Below, piece after piece: positions 1 through 8,539 of a stretch of 64,000 nucleotides of DNA (its first letter is position 1; every line of letters starts with the position of its first letter). The stretch is from positions 4,340,001-4,404,000 of the forward strand of contig NZ_CP019113.1 in the NCBI RefSeq assembly GCF_001888805.2. Reading direction: 5' to 3'. Source of the DNA: Enterobacter sp. SA187 (GTDB taxonomy: Bacteria > Pseudomonadota > Gammaproteobacteria > Enterobacterales > Enterobacteriaceae). The translations under genes were made by a program, and so were the position numbers. The notes under the pieces are model-generated. The model was not told where the DNA came from and searched no databases. It was given only the letters and a program-made list of their open reading frames with translations.

Positions 1-490
1 GCTGACCTGCGCCAGGCTGGGAGGCATCAGCAGGAACGCCAAGGCTAACCGGGCTGGCTTTACCCATCATCGGCAGGGTATTGAATACCGGCGCCTCTGG
101 CTGCTGGGTGGCATCAGACTGCCCGTTATAGTGCTGCACGCCGACGATAACTGCAAGCGATACACAGGCGGCCACGCCCATTTGCGTGAGCTGACTTGCC
201 CACGGGCGCACTTTGCTCCAGAACGGCATTTTCTGCCATTGCTGCGGTGCAGGCTGCGCTTCAGGGATCAGCGGCGTCGTCTGGCGTTGCGGTTCGTCTG
301 CAATGGCAGCCATCACGCGGGCTGAGATGTCGAAATGCAGAACATCGGCCGTATCGCCTCGCATTGAATCGCGGATAAGATGATAACTCTGCCAGGTTTT
401 TTGCATTTCCGGATCGCGCGAAAGCTCGCTAAGGAGTTCGCTATCCAGCGTTTCACCATCCATTAAAGCGGAAAGTTGTTCTTTCTGCAT
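1..490 (-). CDS. rseA: Anti-sigma-E factor RseA (3' end missing)
   Basis: Inner-membrane anti-sigma factor that holds sigma-E inactive until envelope stress triggers its proteolysis by DegS and RseP. The first 163 codons are present and the gene runs off the left edge; the E. coli protein is 216 residues. The N-terminal cytoplasmic domain begins MQKEQLSALMDGE and binds sigma-E. A single membrane segment near residues 100-118 (MGVAACVSLAVIVGV) leads into the periplasmic part. It lies 32 bases after rpoE on the same strand, as in the known rpoE-rseABC operon, so sigma factor and inhibitor are made together. Identification rests on near-identity to the E. coli protein. Confidence 0.96.
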   Translation of the reverse strand, partial: MQKEQLSALMDGETLDSELLSELSRDPEMQKTWQSYHLIRDSMRGDTADVLHFDISARVMAAIADEPQRQTTPLIPEAQPAPQQWQKMPFWSKVRPWASQLTQMGVAACVSLAVIVGVQHYNGQSDATQQPEAPVFNTLPMMGKASPVSLGVPADASQPGAGQ

Positions 491-522
491 GCCTAAATAC
501 CTTTTCCAGTATCCCGCTATCG

Positions 523-1098
523 TCAACGCCTGATAAGCGGTTGAACTTTATTATCAATGGCTTCCCGCGCACGGAAGATACGTGAACGAACCGTACCGAC
601 CGGACAATCCATGATGACGGCTATCTCTTCATAGCTCAAACCATCCAGCTCCCGCAAGGTGATAGCCATGCGTAAATCTTCAGGGAGCGACTCAATGGTG
701 CGGAAAACAATTTGTCGCAATTCTTCAGACAACATTAAGTTCTCAGGGTTCGAAATTTCTTTCAGCGCCCCGCCACTTTCGAAGTTTTCCGCATCAATTG
801 CATCAACATCGGTAGACGGCGGACGACGCCCCTGAGCCACCAGATAATTTTTAGCGGTATTCACCGCAATACGGTACAGCCAGGTGTAAAAAGCGCTATC
901 TCCCCGGAATGAATCCAGCGCACGATAGGCCTTAATAAAGGACTCTTGTACCACGTCCGGCACGTCGCCAGACGGCACGTAACGTGAGACCAGGCTCGCC
1001 ACTTTATGCTGGTAGCGTACTACCAGTAAGTTAAACGATTTCTGATCTCCTTTCTGGACCCGCTCAACAAGGACCTGATCCGTTAACTGCTCGCTCAT
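523..1098 (-). CDS. rpoE: RNA polymerase sigma-E factor (RpoE, sigma-24)
   Basis: Extracytoplasmic-function sigma factor that directs transcription of outer-membrane and periplasmic stress genes. The product is 191 residues, the family length. Region 2 lies at about residues 20-92 (VVRYQHKVASLVSRYV, then DVVQESFIKAYRALDSF) and region 4 near the C-terminus (LDGLSYEEIAVIMDCPVGTV). An in-frame start 17 codons upstream exists, but MSEQLTD is the family start and lies in an ATGA overlap with a candidate leader peptide. The gene is divergent from nadB and is followed by rseA. A sigma-E promoter about 80 bases upstream indicates autoregulation. Confidence 0.97.
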   Translation of the reverse strand: MSEQLTDQVLVERVQKGDQKSFNLLVVRYQHKVASLVSRYVPSGDVPDVVQESFIKAYRALDSFRGDSAFYTWLYRIAVNTAKNYLVAQGRRPPSTDVDAIDAENFESGGALKEISNPENLMLSEELRQIVFRTIESLPEDLRMAITLRELDGLSYEEIAVIMDCPVGTVRSRIFRAREAIDNKVQPLIRR

Positions 1099-1154
1099 CC
1101 GAGGTAATGTCTCCCCAAACCCTGTTTCCACGCGTAATCGAAACGCCACTCCAA
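1095..1154 (-). CDS. Candidate RseD-like leader peptide upstream of rpoE
   Basis: A short frame ending LGRHYLG stops at the TGA that overlaps the rpoE start as ATGA. This matches the C-terminal part of the rseD leader reported in E. coli, whose translation is coupled to rpoE. Here the only likely start I see for the conserved 19-residue stretch is TTG at 1154, since no ATG occurs in frame before an upstream stop. I see no strong ribosome binding site, so whether it is translated, and from where, is open. Confidence 0.35.
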   Translation of the reverse strand: MEWRFDYAWKQGLGRHYLG

Positions 1155-1179
1155 TACTGCACTATGAGCAAGCAGGTCA

Positions 1180-1207
1180 TTAGAGAATAGGTTTCGTGAA
1201 TAGTTCC
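1180..1207 (-). promoter_or_regulatory. Sigma-E promoter of rpoE
   Basis: Read on the minus strand there is GGAACT (1207-1202), a 17-base spacer, and TCTAA (1184-1180). This fits the sigma-E consensus GGAACTT-N16-TCnnA. It lies about 80 bases upstream of the rpoE start, where the autoregulated E. coli promoter is located. Confidence 0.75.
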
Positions 1208-1499
1208 GTTACGCCTTTGTTTTTGTGTATCGTTTCGCAAACTGTTGGTTATAACTCATTATAAGTCTACGGACTTTAAACCACGTACTTTGACCAGCAA
1301 TAAAGGCATTATTAACCGCCTGAAGAGTAACGCAACGCGCCCCCGATTTCATCTCTTAATCTGTTGCTAACGCTCTGCTTCGCAAATTAATTTCACTTTT
1401 TTTATCTGCGCTGACTGATATAACCTGTTTAGTACCTATAACACAGCCTTAAAAAACAGGTGCTCTGATGGGATTGGCAGTGCTATGCTGCGACAACCT

Positions 1500-1517
1500 T
1501 GTTTAGTAAATTAAACA
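1500..1517 (+). promoter_or_regulatory. NadR operator in front of nadB
   Basis: TGTTTA-GTAAAT-TAAACA is a perfect inverted repeat matching the NadR consensus TGTTTA-N6-TAAACA. It ends four bases before the nadB start. An extended -10 (TG-C-TATGCT, 1481-1489) lies just upstream, so bound NadR would cover the start of transcription and translation, consistent with repression by NAD. Confidence 0.8.
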
Positions 1518-1521
1518 CGAA

Positions 1522-3135
1522 ATGAACACAACACCTGAACACGCCTGTGATGTGCTGATTATTGGCAGCGGTGCTGCTGGTCTGTCGCTGGCTCTGCGTC
1601 TGGCTGAACGCCATAACGTGCTGGTACTGAGTAAAGGCCCGGTCAGCGAAGGTTCCACTTTTTATGCCCAGGGCGGCATTGCCGCTGTGTTTGATGAAAC
1701 CGACAGTATCGCGGCGCATGTGGAAGATACGCTGATCGCCGGTGCCGGTATTGTCGATCCCCATGCGGCGGAATTTGTCGCCAGCAATGCCCGTCATTGC
1801 GTGCAGTGGCTTATCGATCAGGGCGTGCTATTCGATACCCACACTCAACCCAACGGCGTTGAGGGTTATCACCTGACGCGGGAAGGCGGGCACAGTCATC
1901 GCCGTATTTTGCACAGCGCCGATGCCACTGGCAAAGCTGTGGAAACCACGCTGGTCAGCCAGGCGCTGAGCCATCCGAATATTCGGGTGCTAGAGCGCGC
2001 TAACGCGGTCGATCTCATTATCTCCGATAAAATCGGCCTACCGGGTACGCGTCGCGTGGTGGGTGCCTGGATCTGGGATCGCAATAAAGAAGTGGTGGAA
2101 ACCTGTAAAGCCAAAGCGGTCGTGCTGGCCACCGGCGGCGCTTCAAAAGTGTATCAGTACACCACCAATCCGGATATTGCCTCCGGGGACGGTATCGCCA
2201 TGGCCTGGCGTGCTGGCTGTCGGGTGGCGAATCTGGAGTTTAACCAGTTTCATCCCACGGCGCTCTTCCATCCGCAGGCGCGTAATTTTCTGCTCACCGA
2301 AGCGCTGCGCGGCGAAGGCGCGCTGTTGAAACGCCCGGACGGTTCCCGCTTTATGCCTGATTTTGACGAGCGCGCCGAACTGGCCCCGCGGGATATTGTC
2401 GCCCGCGCCATCGATCATGAAATGAAACGTCTCGGCGCTGAATGCATGTATCTGGACATCAGTCATAAACCAGAAGCCTTCGTGCGCCAGCATTTCCCGA
2501 CGATCTACGAAAAACTGCTCGGTCTGGGGATCGACCTGACGCGTGAGCCGGTACCCATTGTCCCTGCCGCCCATTACACCTGCGGCGGGGTCATGGTGGA
2601 TGAGGCCGGACGCACCGATGTCGACGGATTGTACGCCATCGGTGAAGTCAGCTACACCGGACTGCACGGCGCAAACCGCATGGCGTCGAATTCCCTGCTG
2701 GAATGCCTGGTGTACGGCTGGTCTGCCGCTGAAGATATTGCCCGCCGTATGCCCTACGTACGTGACACTGCCGCCCTGCCCGCCTGGGACGAAAGCCGTG
2801 TGGATAACGCCGATGAACGGGTCGTGATCCAGCATAACTGGCATGAGCTGCGTTTACTGATGTGGGATTACGTCGGTATTGTGCGCACCACTAAGCGGCT
2901 GGAGCGTGCGCTGCGGCGGATCCAGATGTTGCAACAGGAGATCGACGAATACTATGCCCATTTCCGCGTCTCCAACAACCTGCTGGAGTTACGGAATCTG
3001 GTACAGGTGGCGGAGTTGATTGTGCGCTGCGCGATGATGCGCAAAGAGAGTCGCGGACTGCATTACACCCTCGACTACCCGGCGCTGTTGCCTGCCTCCG
3101 GGCCGTCGGTGTTATCGCCAGGCTTACATAAATAA
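1522..3135 (+). CDS. nadB: L-aspartate oxidase NadB
   Basis: FAD-dependent oxidase that converts L-aspartate to iminoaspartate, the first step of de novo NAD synthesis, working with quinolinate synthase NadA in the cytoplasm. The 537-residue product is close to the 540 of E. coli. The FAD-binding motif IIGSGAAGLS sits at residues 13-22. The family active-site segments are visible: ELAPRDIVARAI, with its arginine, and HYTCGGVMVD, with its histidine. A perfect NadR box ends directly before the start codon. The 3' end overlaps the convergent trmN gene by 12 bases. Confidence 0.97.
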   Translation: MNTTPEHACDVLIIGSGAAGLSLALRLAERHNVLVLSKGPVSEGSTFYAQGGIAAVFDETDSIAAHVEDTLIAGAGIVDPHAAEFVASNARHCVQWLIDQGVLFDTHTQPNGVEGYHLTREGGHSHRRILHSADATGKAVETTLVSQALSHPNIRVLERANAVDLIISDKIGLPGTRRVVGAWIWDRNKEVVETCKAKAVVLATGGASKVYQYTTNPDIASGDGIAMAWRAGCRVANLEFNQFHPTALFHPQARNFLLTEALRGEGALLKRPDGSRFMPDFDERAELAPRDIVARAIDHEMKRLGAECMYLDISHKPEAFVRQHFPTIYEKLLGLGIDLTREPVPIVPAAHYTCGGVMVDEAGRTDVDGLYAIGEVSYTGLHGANRMASNSLLECLVYGWSAAEDIARRMPYVRDTAALPAWDESRVDNADERVVIQHNWHELRLLMWDYVGIVRTTKRLERALRRIQMLQQEIDEYYAHFRVSNNLLELRNLVQVAELIVRCAMMRKESRGLHYTLDYPALLPASGPSVLSPGLHK

Positions 3136-3861
3136 GTAGAACGCCTGGGTCAGCGCCGTATAGCCTTCGGAATAGCGCTGATCGGGGCCGCGGATCACCA
3201 GCCGGTCGCTAAAGCATTCTCCCTGCGTCGGGGAGAATGCCAGCAGCACACGGTGCGGCAGTCGCCCTTCAGTGTCGGAAATATCGGTGCGCAGGCGCAG
3301 ATGCCAGCCGCCTTCCAGCGCGTTTTGCGTAAAGACATTGCCGATATTTTCCGGCAATACCACGCAGAAAAAGCCCTCTTCGGTAATGCATTCCGTGGCG
3401 CAGGCCAGTAACGCTGCGTGATCCAGCGTCGTGGTATAACGCGCCTGCTCACGCTCTGCGCTAGCGCACTCAACGCCTTTCTCAAAATAAGGCGGATTAC
3501 TGACGATCAGATCGTAACGCTGGGTGCACTGTTTTACCCACTGCTGAATGTCGGCGCTGTGCACCTGAATGCGCGCTTTCCACAGGGATTCATCGACATT
3601 TTCCCTGGCCTGACTGGCTGCGGCCTCATCCAGTTCTACCGCATCAATGGCTACCGTATCGCCGGTGCGCTGAGCCAGCATCAGCGCCAGCAAGCCGCTA
3701 CCGGTGCCGATATCAAGAATGCGTTTAACGCCTGCCACGGGCGACCATGCCCCCAGTAAAACACCATCAGTACCGACTTTCATCGCACAGCGATCGTGCG
3801 CGACAAAGAACTGTTTAAACGTGAATCCATCACGACGAAGCAACGTTTTGCCTGGCGACAT
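3124..3861 (-). CDS. trmN: tRNA1(Val) (adenine(37)-N6)-methyltransferase TrmN (YfiC)
   Basis: S-adenosylmethionine-dependent enzyme that methylates N6 of A37 in tRNA1(Val). The product is 245 residues, the family size. The SAM-binding motif ILDIGTGSGLLALML lies near residues 48-62, and the N6-adenine methyltransferase motif NPPYF follows at about residues 127-131. The C-terminal ALTQAFYLFM matches E. coli YfiC. It is transcribed alone, convergent with nadB, and the stop regions overlap. Confidence 0.95.
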   Translation of the reverse strand: MSPGKTLLRRDGFTFKQFFVAHDRCAMKVGTDGVLLGAWSPVAGVKRILDIGTGSGLLALMLAQRTGDTVAIDAVELDEAAASQARENVDESLWKARIQVHSADIQQWVKQCTQRYDLIVSNPPYFEKGVECASAEREQARYTTTLDHAALLACATECITEEGFFCVVLPENIGNVFTQNALEGGWHLRLRTDISDTEGRLPHRVLLAFSPTQGECFSDRLVIRGPDQRYSEGYTALTQAFYLFM

Positions 3862-3992
3862 TCTTTACAACCTTCTTAATGAAACCGGGGTAGCATAGGT
3901 GAAAGCGATAAGCCGGGGAAGGCTTATCCACACAAACAGATGAAGATTGCAGCCATAACGTCTATAATCAGCGCCCCACACAGAGGTAGAAC

Positions 3993-5315
3993 ATGACTGT
4001 AACGACTTTTTCCGAACTTGAACTCGATGAAACCCTTCTGGAAGCGCTCCAGAATAAAGGGTTTACACGCCCGACTGCCATTCAGGCGGCTGCTATTCCG
4101 CCCGCGCTGGAAGGCCGTGATGTACTCGGTTCTGCGCCGACAGGCACCGGTAAAACGGCGGCGTACCTGCTGCCTGTGTTGCAGCATTTAATCGACTTCC
4201 CGCGTAAAAAATCCGGGCCGCCGCGTATTCTGATCCTGACGCCGACCCGTGAACTGGCCATGCAGGTTGCGGAACATGCGCGTGAGTTAGCCGCCAATAC
4301 CCATCTGGACATCGCTACCATTACCGGCGGTGTCGCCTATATGAACCACGCGGAAGTGTTCAGCGAAAACCAGGACATCGTGGTGGCGACCACGGGTCGT
4401 CTGATGCAGTACATAAAAGAAGAAAACTTTGACTGCCGCGCGGTGGAAACGCTGATTCTGGATGAAGCTGACCGTATGCTGGAGCTGGGCTTCGCGCAGG
4501 ACATTGAACATATTGCAGGCGAAACGCGCTGGCGCAAACAGACCATGCTGTTTTCCGCCACGCTCGAAGGCAATGCGGTAAAAGAGTTTGCTGAGCGTCT
4601 GCTGGAGGATCCGGAAGAGGTCTCCGCCACGCCGTCCACACGCGAGCGTAAGAAAATCCATCAGTGGTATTACCGCGCCGATAATCTGGATCACAAAGTG
4701 GCGCTGCTTCAGCATCTGCTGAAACAGGACGATGCGACCCGCACCATCGTCTTTGTGCGTAAGCGCGAGCGTGTGCATGAACTGGCGGGTCTGCTGCGTA
4801 CGGCTGGTATTAACAACTGCTACCTCGAAGGCGATATGCCGCAGGCGAAGCGTACCGAAGGCATCAAACGTCTGACGGAAGGCCGCGTAAACGTGCTGAT
4901 CGCCACCGACGTGGCGGCCCGTGGTATCGATATTCCGGATGTGAGCCATGTGATCAACTTTGACATGCCGCGCAGCGGGGACATCTATCTGCACCGTATT
5001 GGCCGTACCGGCCGTGCGGGTCGTAAAGGCACGGCGATTTCGCTGGTCGAAGCGCACGATCATCTGCTGCTGCTGAAAGTCGGCCGCTACGTTGACGAGC
5101 CGCTGAAAGCCCGCGTTATTGATGAATTGCGTCCGACTACCCGTGCGCCAAGCGATAAGCTGACCGGCAAGCCGTCGAAAAAAGTGCTGGCGAAACGCGC
5201 CGAGAAGAAAAAAGCAGAAAAAGAGAAACCGCGGGTGAAGAATCGCCATCGCGATGCGAAAAACGTGGGTAAGCGCCGCAAGCCAAGCGGTTCGCAGGAC
5301 ACCACTAACGAGTAA
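3993..5315 (+). CDS. srmB: ATP-dependent RNA helicase SrmB (DEAD-box)
   Basis: Helicase acting early in 50S ribosomal subunit assembly. The motifs run in canonical order: a Q motif near the N-terminus (GFTRPTAIQ), motif I SAPTGTGKT, PTRELA, motif II DEAD (LILDEADRML), motif III SAT, and motif VI HRIGRTGRAGR. The 440-residue product ends in a lysine/arginine-rich tail typical of SrmB, which contacts RNA. A strong shared terminator separates it from convergent grcA. The K-12 genes yfiE and eamB, which lie between these two, are absent. Confidence 0.97.
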   Translation: MTVTTFSELELDETLLEALQNKGFTRPTAIQAAAIPPALEGRDVLGSAPTGTGKTAAYLLPVLQHLIDFPRKKSGPPRILILTPTRELAMQVAEHARELAANTHLDIATITGGVAYMNHAEVFSENQDIVVATTGRLMQYIKEENFDCRAVETLILDEADRMLELGFAQDIEHIAGETRWRKQTMLFSATLEGNAVKEFAERLLEDPEEVSATPSTRERKKIHQWYYRADNLDHKVALLQHLLKQDDATRTIVFVRKRERVHELAGLLRTAGINNCYLEGDMPQAKRTEGIKRLTEGRVNVLIATDVAARGIDIPDVSHVINFDMPRSGDIYLHRIGRTGRAGRKGTAISLVEAHDHLLLLKVGRYVDEPLKARVIDELRPTTRAPSDKLTGKPSKKVLAKRAEKKKAEKEKPRVKNRHRDAKNVGKRRKPSGSQDTTNE

Positions 5316-5320
5316 TAAAA

Positions 5321-5350
5321 AAGCCGGGTTAATAACCCGGCTTTTTTTAT
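5321..5350. terminator. Bidirectional terminator between srmB and grcA
   Basis: AAGCCGGGTT-AATA-ACCCGGCTT forms a near-perfect stem with an A-run before and a T-run after, so it can stop transcripts from both convergent genes. Confidence 0.9.
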
Positions 5351-5369
5351 CGCTGATTTATACGCTTTA

Positions 5370-5753
5370 TCACAGGCTTTCAGTGAAAGTACGGGCAATC
5401 ACGTCGCGCTGCTGTTCCGGGGTCAGCGAGTTAAAACGCACCGCATAGCCGGAAACACGAATGGTCAGCTGCGGATATTTTTCCGGGTGCTCCACTGCGT
5501 CCATCAGGGTTTCACGACGCAGCACGTTAACGTTCAGGTGCTGACCGCCTTCAACACGAACCTGCGGCTGCACTTCCATCGGCACTTCGCGATATTCAAT
5601 CTCGCCGAGCTTGCTGACAGCCACCACGTCGTCTTCTGCAAAGCCGGCTTTTGCGCATACGCAGCGTGCTTCACCGGTTTCGCTGTCCAGCAGCCAGAAA
5701 GAGTTCAGCAGATCGTCGTTTGCGGCTTTAGTAATCTGGATACCTGTAATCAT
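5370..5753 (-). CDS. grcA: Autonomous glycyl radical cofactor GrcA (YfiD)
   Basis: Small spare glycyl-radical domain that replaces the oxygen-damaged C-terminus of pyruvate formate-lyase, restoring activity after aeration. The 127-residue product contains the glycyl radical loop RVSGYAVRF near residue 100. The start at 5753 is chosen because GGAGG lies seven to eleven bases before it and because it matches the E. coli N-terminus MITGIQITKAANDD; an ATG seven codons upstream lies on the other side of that ribosome binding site. Two FNR boxes upstream predict anaerobic induction. Confidence 0.97.
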   Translation of the reverse strand: MITGIQITKAANDDLLNSFWLLDSETGEARCVCAKAGFAEDDVVAVSKLGEIEYREVPMEVQPQVRVEGGQHLNVNVLRRETLMDAVEHPEKYPQLTIRVSGYAVRFNSLTPEQQRDVIARTFTESL

Positions 5754-5861
5754 GTTATGCCTCCCGGGCTTCATAATTTGTTTTAACCGGCCTGATGTCG
5801 GCCAATTGGTAAAACCATTGTTGCTTGAGTGTAGATATACCAGTCAGCCAGCCGTCATTCT

Positions 5862-5875
5862 TTGACTTAAATCAA
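5862..5875 (-). promoter_or_regulatory. Proximal FNR site of grcA
   Basis: TTGAC-TTAA-ATCAA matches the FNR consensus TTGAT-N4-ATCAA with one mismatch. Its centre is at 5868.5. A TATATC -10-like element at 5839-5834 would put the site near -40.5, the usual class II activating position. Confidence 0.75.
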
Positions 5876-5914
5876 TAAAAACCACACTACAAAAGTGCCT
5901 ATATATGGAAATAA

Positions 5915-5928
5915 TTGTTTTATATCAA
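5915..5928 (-). promoter_or_regulatory. Distal FNR site of grcA
   Basis: TTGTT-TTAT-ATCAA is a second FNR-like palindrome, centred at 5921.5. It lies exactly 53 bp from the proximal site, the same spacing as the -40.5 and -93.5 sites of E. coli yfiD, where the distal site reduces expression under full anaerobiosis. The rest of the 314-base gap before ung is AT-rich and shows no gene. Confidence 0.65.
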
Positions 5929-6067
5929 TTTTAGCCCTGGGAGGAATAAAATTATTTTGTAAGCTTTAAAATTTTTTTGGGCAATTTCGCACTATGAAGC
6001 CTGGCAATTTTATTCTGGCAACATAAGCAGTTAAGCTAAGCATTATCACTTTTCGCTGGAGAGCGGC

Positions 6068-6757
6068 ATGACCACTTCACTGACATGGCACGATGTGCTG
6101 GCCGAAGAAAAACAGCAGCCTTATTTTATCGACACGCTTAACGCCGTCGCCGCCGAGCGTCAGGCGGGCGCCACTATCTACCCGCCGCAGAAAGATGTCT
6201 TTAACGCCTTTCGTTTTACTGAGCTTGGGGACGTGAAAGTCGTTATTTTAGGTCAGGATCCCTATCACGGCCCCGGGCAGGCGCATGGTCTGGCGTTTTC
6301 TGTGCGTCCTGGCGTCGCCATTCCGCCCTCGTTGCTGAATATGTATAAGGAGCTGGAGAAATCGATCCCGGGCTTTGAACGGCCGACGCACGGTTATCTG
6401 GAAAGCTGGGCGCGCCAGGGCGTGCTGTTACTTAATACGGTGCTGACTGTGCGCGCCGGTCAGGCGCATTCACACGCCAGTCTGGGATGGGAAACCTTTA
6501 CCGATAAAGTAATCGCGTTGATTAATGAACATCGTGAAGGGGTGGTGTTTTTGCTCTGGGGATCTCACGCGCAGAAGAAAGGGGCGATTATCGACGGCAA
6601 GCGCCATCATGTATTGAAAGCGCCGCATCCGTCGCCGCTTTCGGCGCACCGTGGCTTTTTCGGCTGCCATCATTTCGTACTGGCGAACGAGTGGCTGGAA
6701 CAGCACGGCGAAACGCCCATCGACTGGATGCCGGTACTGCCTGCGGAAACCGAGTAA
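6068..6757 (+). CDS. ung: Uracil-DNA glycosylase Ung
   Basis: Base-excision repair enzyme that removes uracil from DNA. The 229-residue protein has the family-1 water-activating motif GQDPYHGPGQAHGLAFS, with Asp near residue 64, and the HPSPLSAHRGF motif carrying the catalytic histidine near residue 187. The start follows a purine-rich GGAGAG. It stands alone and shares a terminator with convergent yfiF. Confidence 0.98.
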   Translation: MTTSLTWHDVLAEEKQQPYFIDTLNAVAAERQAGATIYPPQKDVFNAFRFTELGDVKVVILGQDPYHGPGQAHGLAFSVRPGVAIPPSLLNMYKELEKSIPGFERPTHGYLESWARQGVLLLNTVLTVRAGQAHSHASLGWETFTDKVIALINEHREGVVFLLWGSHAQKKGAIIDGKRHHVLKAPHPSPLSAHRGFFGCHHFVLANEWLEQHGETPIDWMPVLPAETE

Positions 6758-6759
6758 AA

Positions 6760-6788
6760 AAAATGCCAGCGTTACGCTGGCATTTTTG
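6760..6788. terminator. Bidirectional terminator between ung and yfiF
   Basis: AAATGCCAGC-GTTA-CGCTGGCATTT is a perfect stem flanked by A-runs and T-runs, placed between the two convergent stops. Confidence 0.9.
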
Positions 6789-6790
6789 CA

Positions 6791-7852
6791 TCAGGCTTTG
6801 TTTTGTCGCCACCATTCCGCCAGCAACACACCCGTTGCCACCGAAACGTTGAGGCTTTCCACTTTACCTGTTCCCTGAATCGAGATGCTCATATCCGCGC
6901 TGGACAGCGCGGCATCAGATAACCCGTCACGCTCCTGCCCGAGCACCAGCACCATTTTCTTTGGCATCGTCGCCGCAGATAACGGCGTACCTTCATGGCT
7001 GGAAGTGGTGACTATGGTATAACCCGCTTTACGGAACGCATCCAGCGCGCTGATAATGCTGTCGCCGGTTACCGCCTGCACGTGTTCCGCGCCGCCTTCA
7101 GCGGTACGGATCGCGGCACCCGATTCCAGAATGCCCGCGTCGTCCAGCAGCACGCCTTTGACGCCAAAGTGCGCGCAGCTGCGCATCATCGCGCCGAGGT
7201 TATGCGGGTTACCCACATCTTCCAGCGCCAGTACGCAATCTTCTTCGCCAGCCTGGTCTACCCATTGCTGAACGGAGATCCCGCTGCGTTTTTTGATAAT
7301 AAAGCACACGCCGCCGTGGTGTTCAGTGCCGGAAGCCTTCACCAGCTCCGCTTCGTCCACAACGTGGTATGCCTTGCGGTTAGCCGCCATCCAGCGCAGC
7401 GCTTCTTTAAAGCGCGGGGTGACGCTTTGCACGAACCAGGCACGGACGATGCAGTCCGGACGGCTCTGGAACAGCGCCTGACAGGCGTTTTCACCATAAA
7501 CGCGGGTTTCTTCCGCGCGCTGGCGACGAATGACTTCAGGATCGACAAAGGCTTTGCCGCCTGCGGTCGTGGCCTCCGGCTTCACGCTCGCATCAACCGG
7601 CGGACGGGAAACGGTACGCCATGGCGAAGAGGATTCGCCGTCATAATCACGGTCACGGCTGCGATCGCGATCGCGGCCCGGACCTTTACGTTCATCGCGG
7701 GCGGGGCGACGGCCACCGTCTGCACGAGAGGATCCCGGACGCCCTCCCCCTTTCCCGGTACGCGGGTTATGGGTGCGTTTGTCGGAATCATCATCACTGC
7801 GGACATACATCACTTTGACCTTGCCGCTTTTATTCTTTAGTTCGTCGTTCAT
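6791..7852 (-). CDS. yfiF: SpoU-family RNA 2'-O-methyltransferase homologue YfiF
   Basis: Member of the TrmH/SpoU class. The N-terminal ~100 residues are basic and low-complexity (glycine, arginine, aspartate), likely disordered and RNA-contacting. A SpoU substrate-binding domain follows (RVYGENACQALFQSR), then the SPOUT catalytic domain with NPHNLGAMMRSCAHFG, LVLGQERDGL and ESLNVSVATGVLLAEWW, the three class motifs. MNDELKNKSGKVKV at 7852 matches the E. coli start, four codons inside the longest frame. The product is 353 residues. The RNA substrate cannot be told from sequence. Confidence 0.93.
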   Translation of the reverse strand: MNDELKNKSGKVKVMYVRSDDDSDKRTHNPRTGKGGGRPGSSRADGGRRPARDERKGPGRDRDRSRDRDYDGESSSPWRTVSRPPVDASVKPEATTAGGKAFVDPEVIRRQRAEETRVYGENACQALFQSRPDCIVRAWFVQSVTPRFKEALRWMAANRKAYHVVDEAELVKASGTEHHGGVCFIIKKRSGISVQQWVDQAGEEDCVLALEDVGNPHNLGAMMRSCAHFGVKGVLLDDAGILESGAAIRTAEGGAEHVQAVTGDSIISALDAFRKAGYTIVTTSSHEGTPLSAATMPKKMVLVLGQERDGLSDAALSSADMSISIQGTGKVESLNVSVATGVLLAEWWRQNKA

Positions 7853-8052
7853 GCTTTTCTCCACCAGCGCTGCGCGAAGCGCGCAGATTACCCGATGTGC
7901 AGTCGCATAGCCATTACTTCGTTTAAAAGCCAGCGGCTATCGTACTCATTGAACAAAACGCGTTGTTGTCTGTGTCACCTTCAATGATAATACGTAACAT
8001 TCAGGAAACATTATTGTCACTACCTGTACCCATGGTTTACCAGAGGTTAGTT

Positions 8053-8472
8053 ATGAATACCGTATGTGCAAGCTGCCAGGCGCTTAACCGCATTCCCGAG
8101 GATCGCGTTAATGACATCGCGAAATGTGGGCGTTGTGGTCATGAACTGTTTGATGGCGAAGTCATTAACGCCACCGGTGAAAACCTGGATAAATTGCTCA
8201 AGGACGATCTGCCGGTCGTGGTGGATTTCTGGGCGCCGTGGTGCGGCCCGTGCCGTAACTTTGCGCCAATCTTTGAAGACGTGGCGGAAGAGCGCAGTGG
8301 CAAAGTACGCTTTATTAAAGTGAACACCGAAGCCGAACGCGAACTCAGCGCCCGCTTCCGTATCCGCAGTATTCCGACCATTATGCTGTTCAAAAATGGT
8401 GAAGTCGTCGACATGTTAAACGGCGCCGTGCCGAAAGCGCCTTTTGACAGCTGGCTGAACGAATCACTCTGA
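8053..8472 (+). CDS. trxC: Thioredoxin 2 (TrxC)
   Basis: Cytoplasmic thioredoxin with an N-terminal zinc-binding extension. The 139-residue product has two CxxC zinc motifs (CASC at residues 5-8 and CGRC near 25-28), then a thioredoxin fold with the active site WCGPC and the cis-proline in SIPTIM. The start MNTVCASCQ is the family start; longer in-frame starts would add an unrelated leader. In E. coli the gene is under OxyR, but I could not identify a convincing OxyR site here. A terminator follows. Confidence 0.97.
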   Translation: MNTVCASCQALNRIPEDRVNDIAKCGRCGHELFDGEVINATGENLDKLLKDDLPVVVDFWAPWCGPCRNFAPIFEDVAEERSGKVRFIKVNTEAERELSARFRIRSIPTIMLFKNGEVVDMLNGAVPKAPFDSWLNESL

Positions 8473-8476
8473 TCTG

Positions 8477-8504
8477 ACGGGGCACAACTTGTGCCCCGTA
8501 TTTT
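8477..8504 (+). terminator. Terminator after trxC
   Basis: ACGGGGCAC-AACTT-GTGCCCCGT is a nine-pair stem followed by ATTTT. Confidence 0.8.
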
Positions 8505-8539
8505 CCTCTGCGACAATAGCGTTTTTTCTGCGCGCACTC

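Noticed and set aside
7907..7940. ATAG and CTAT half-sites upstream of trxC as an OxyR site
   Set aside because: The outer half-sites span 34 bases instead of the expected 37, and the inner half-sites are not recognisable.
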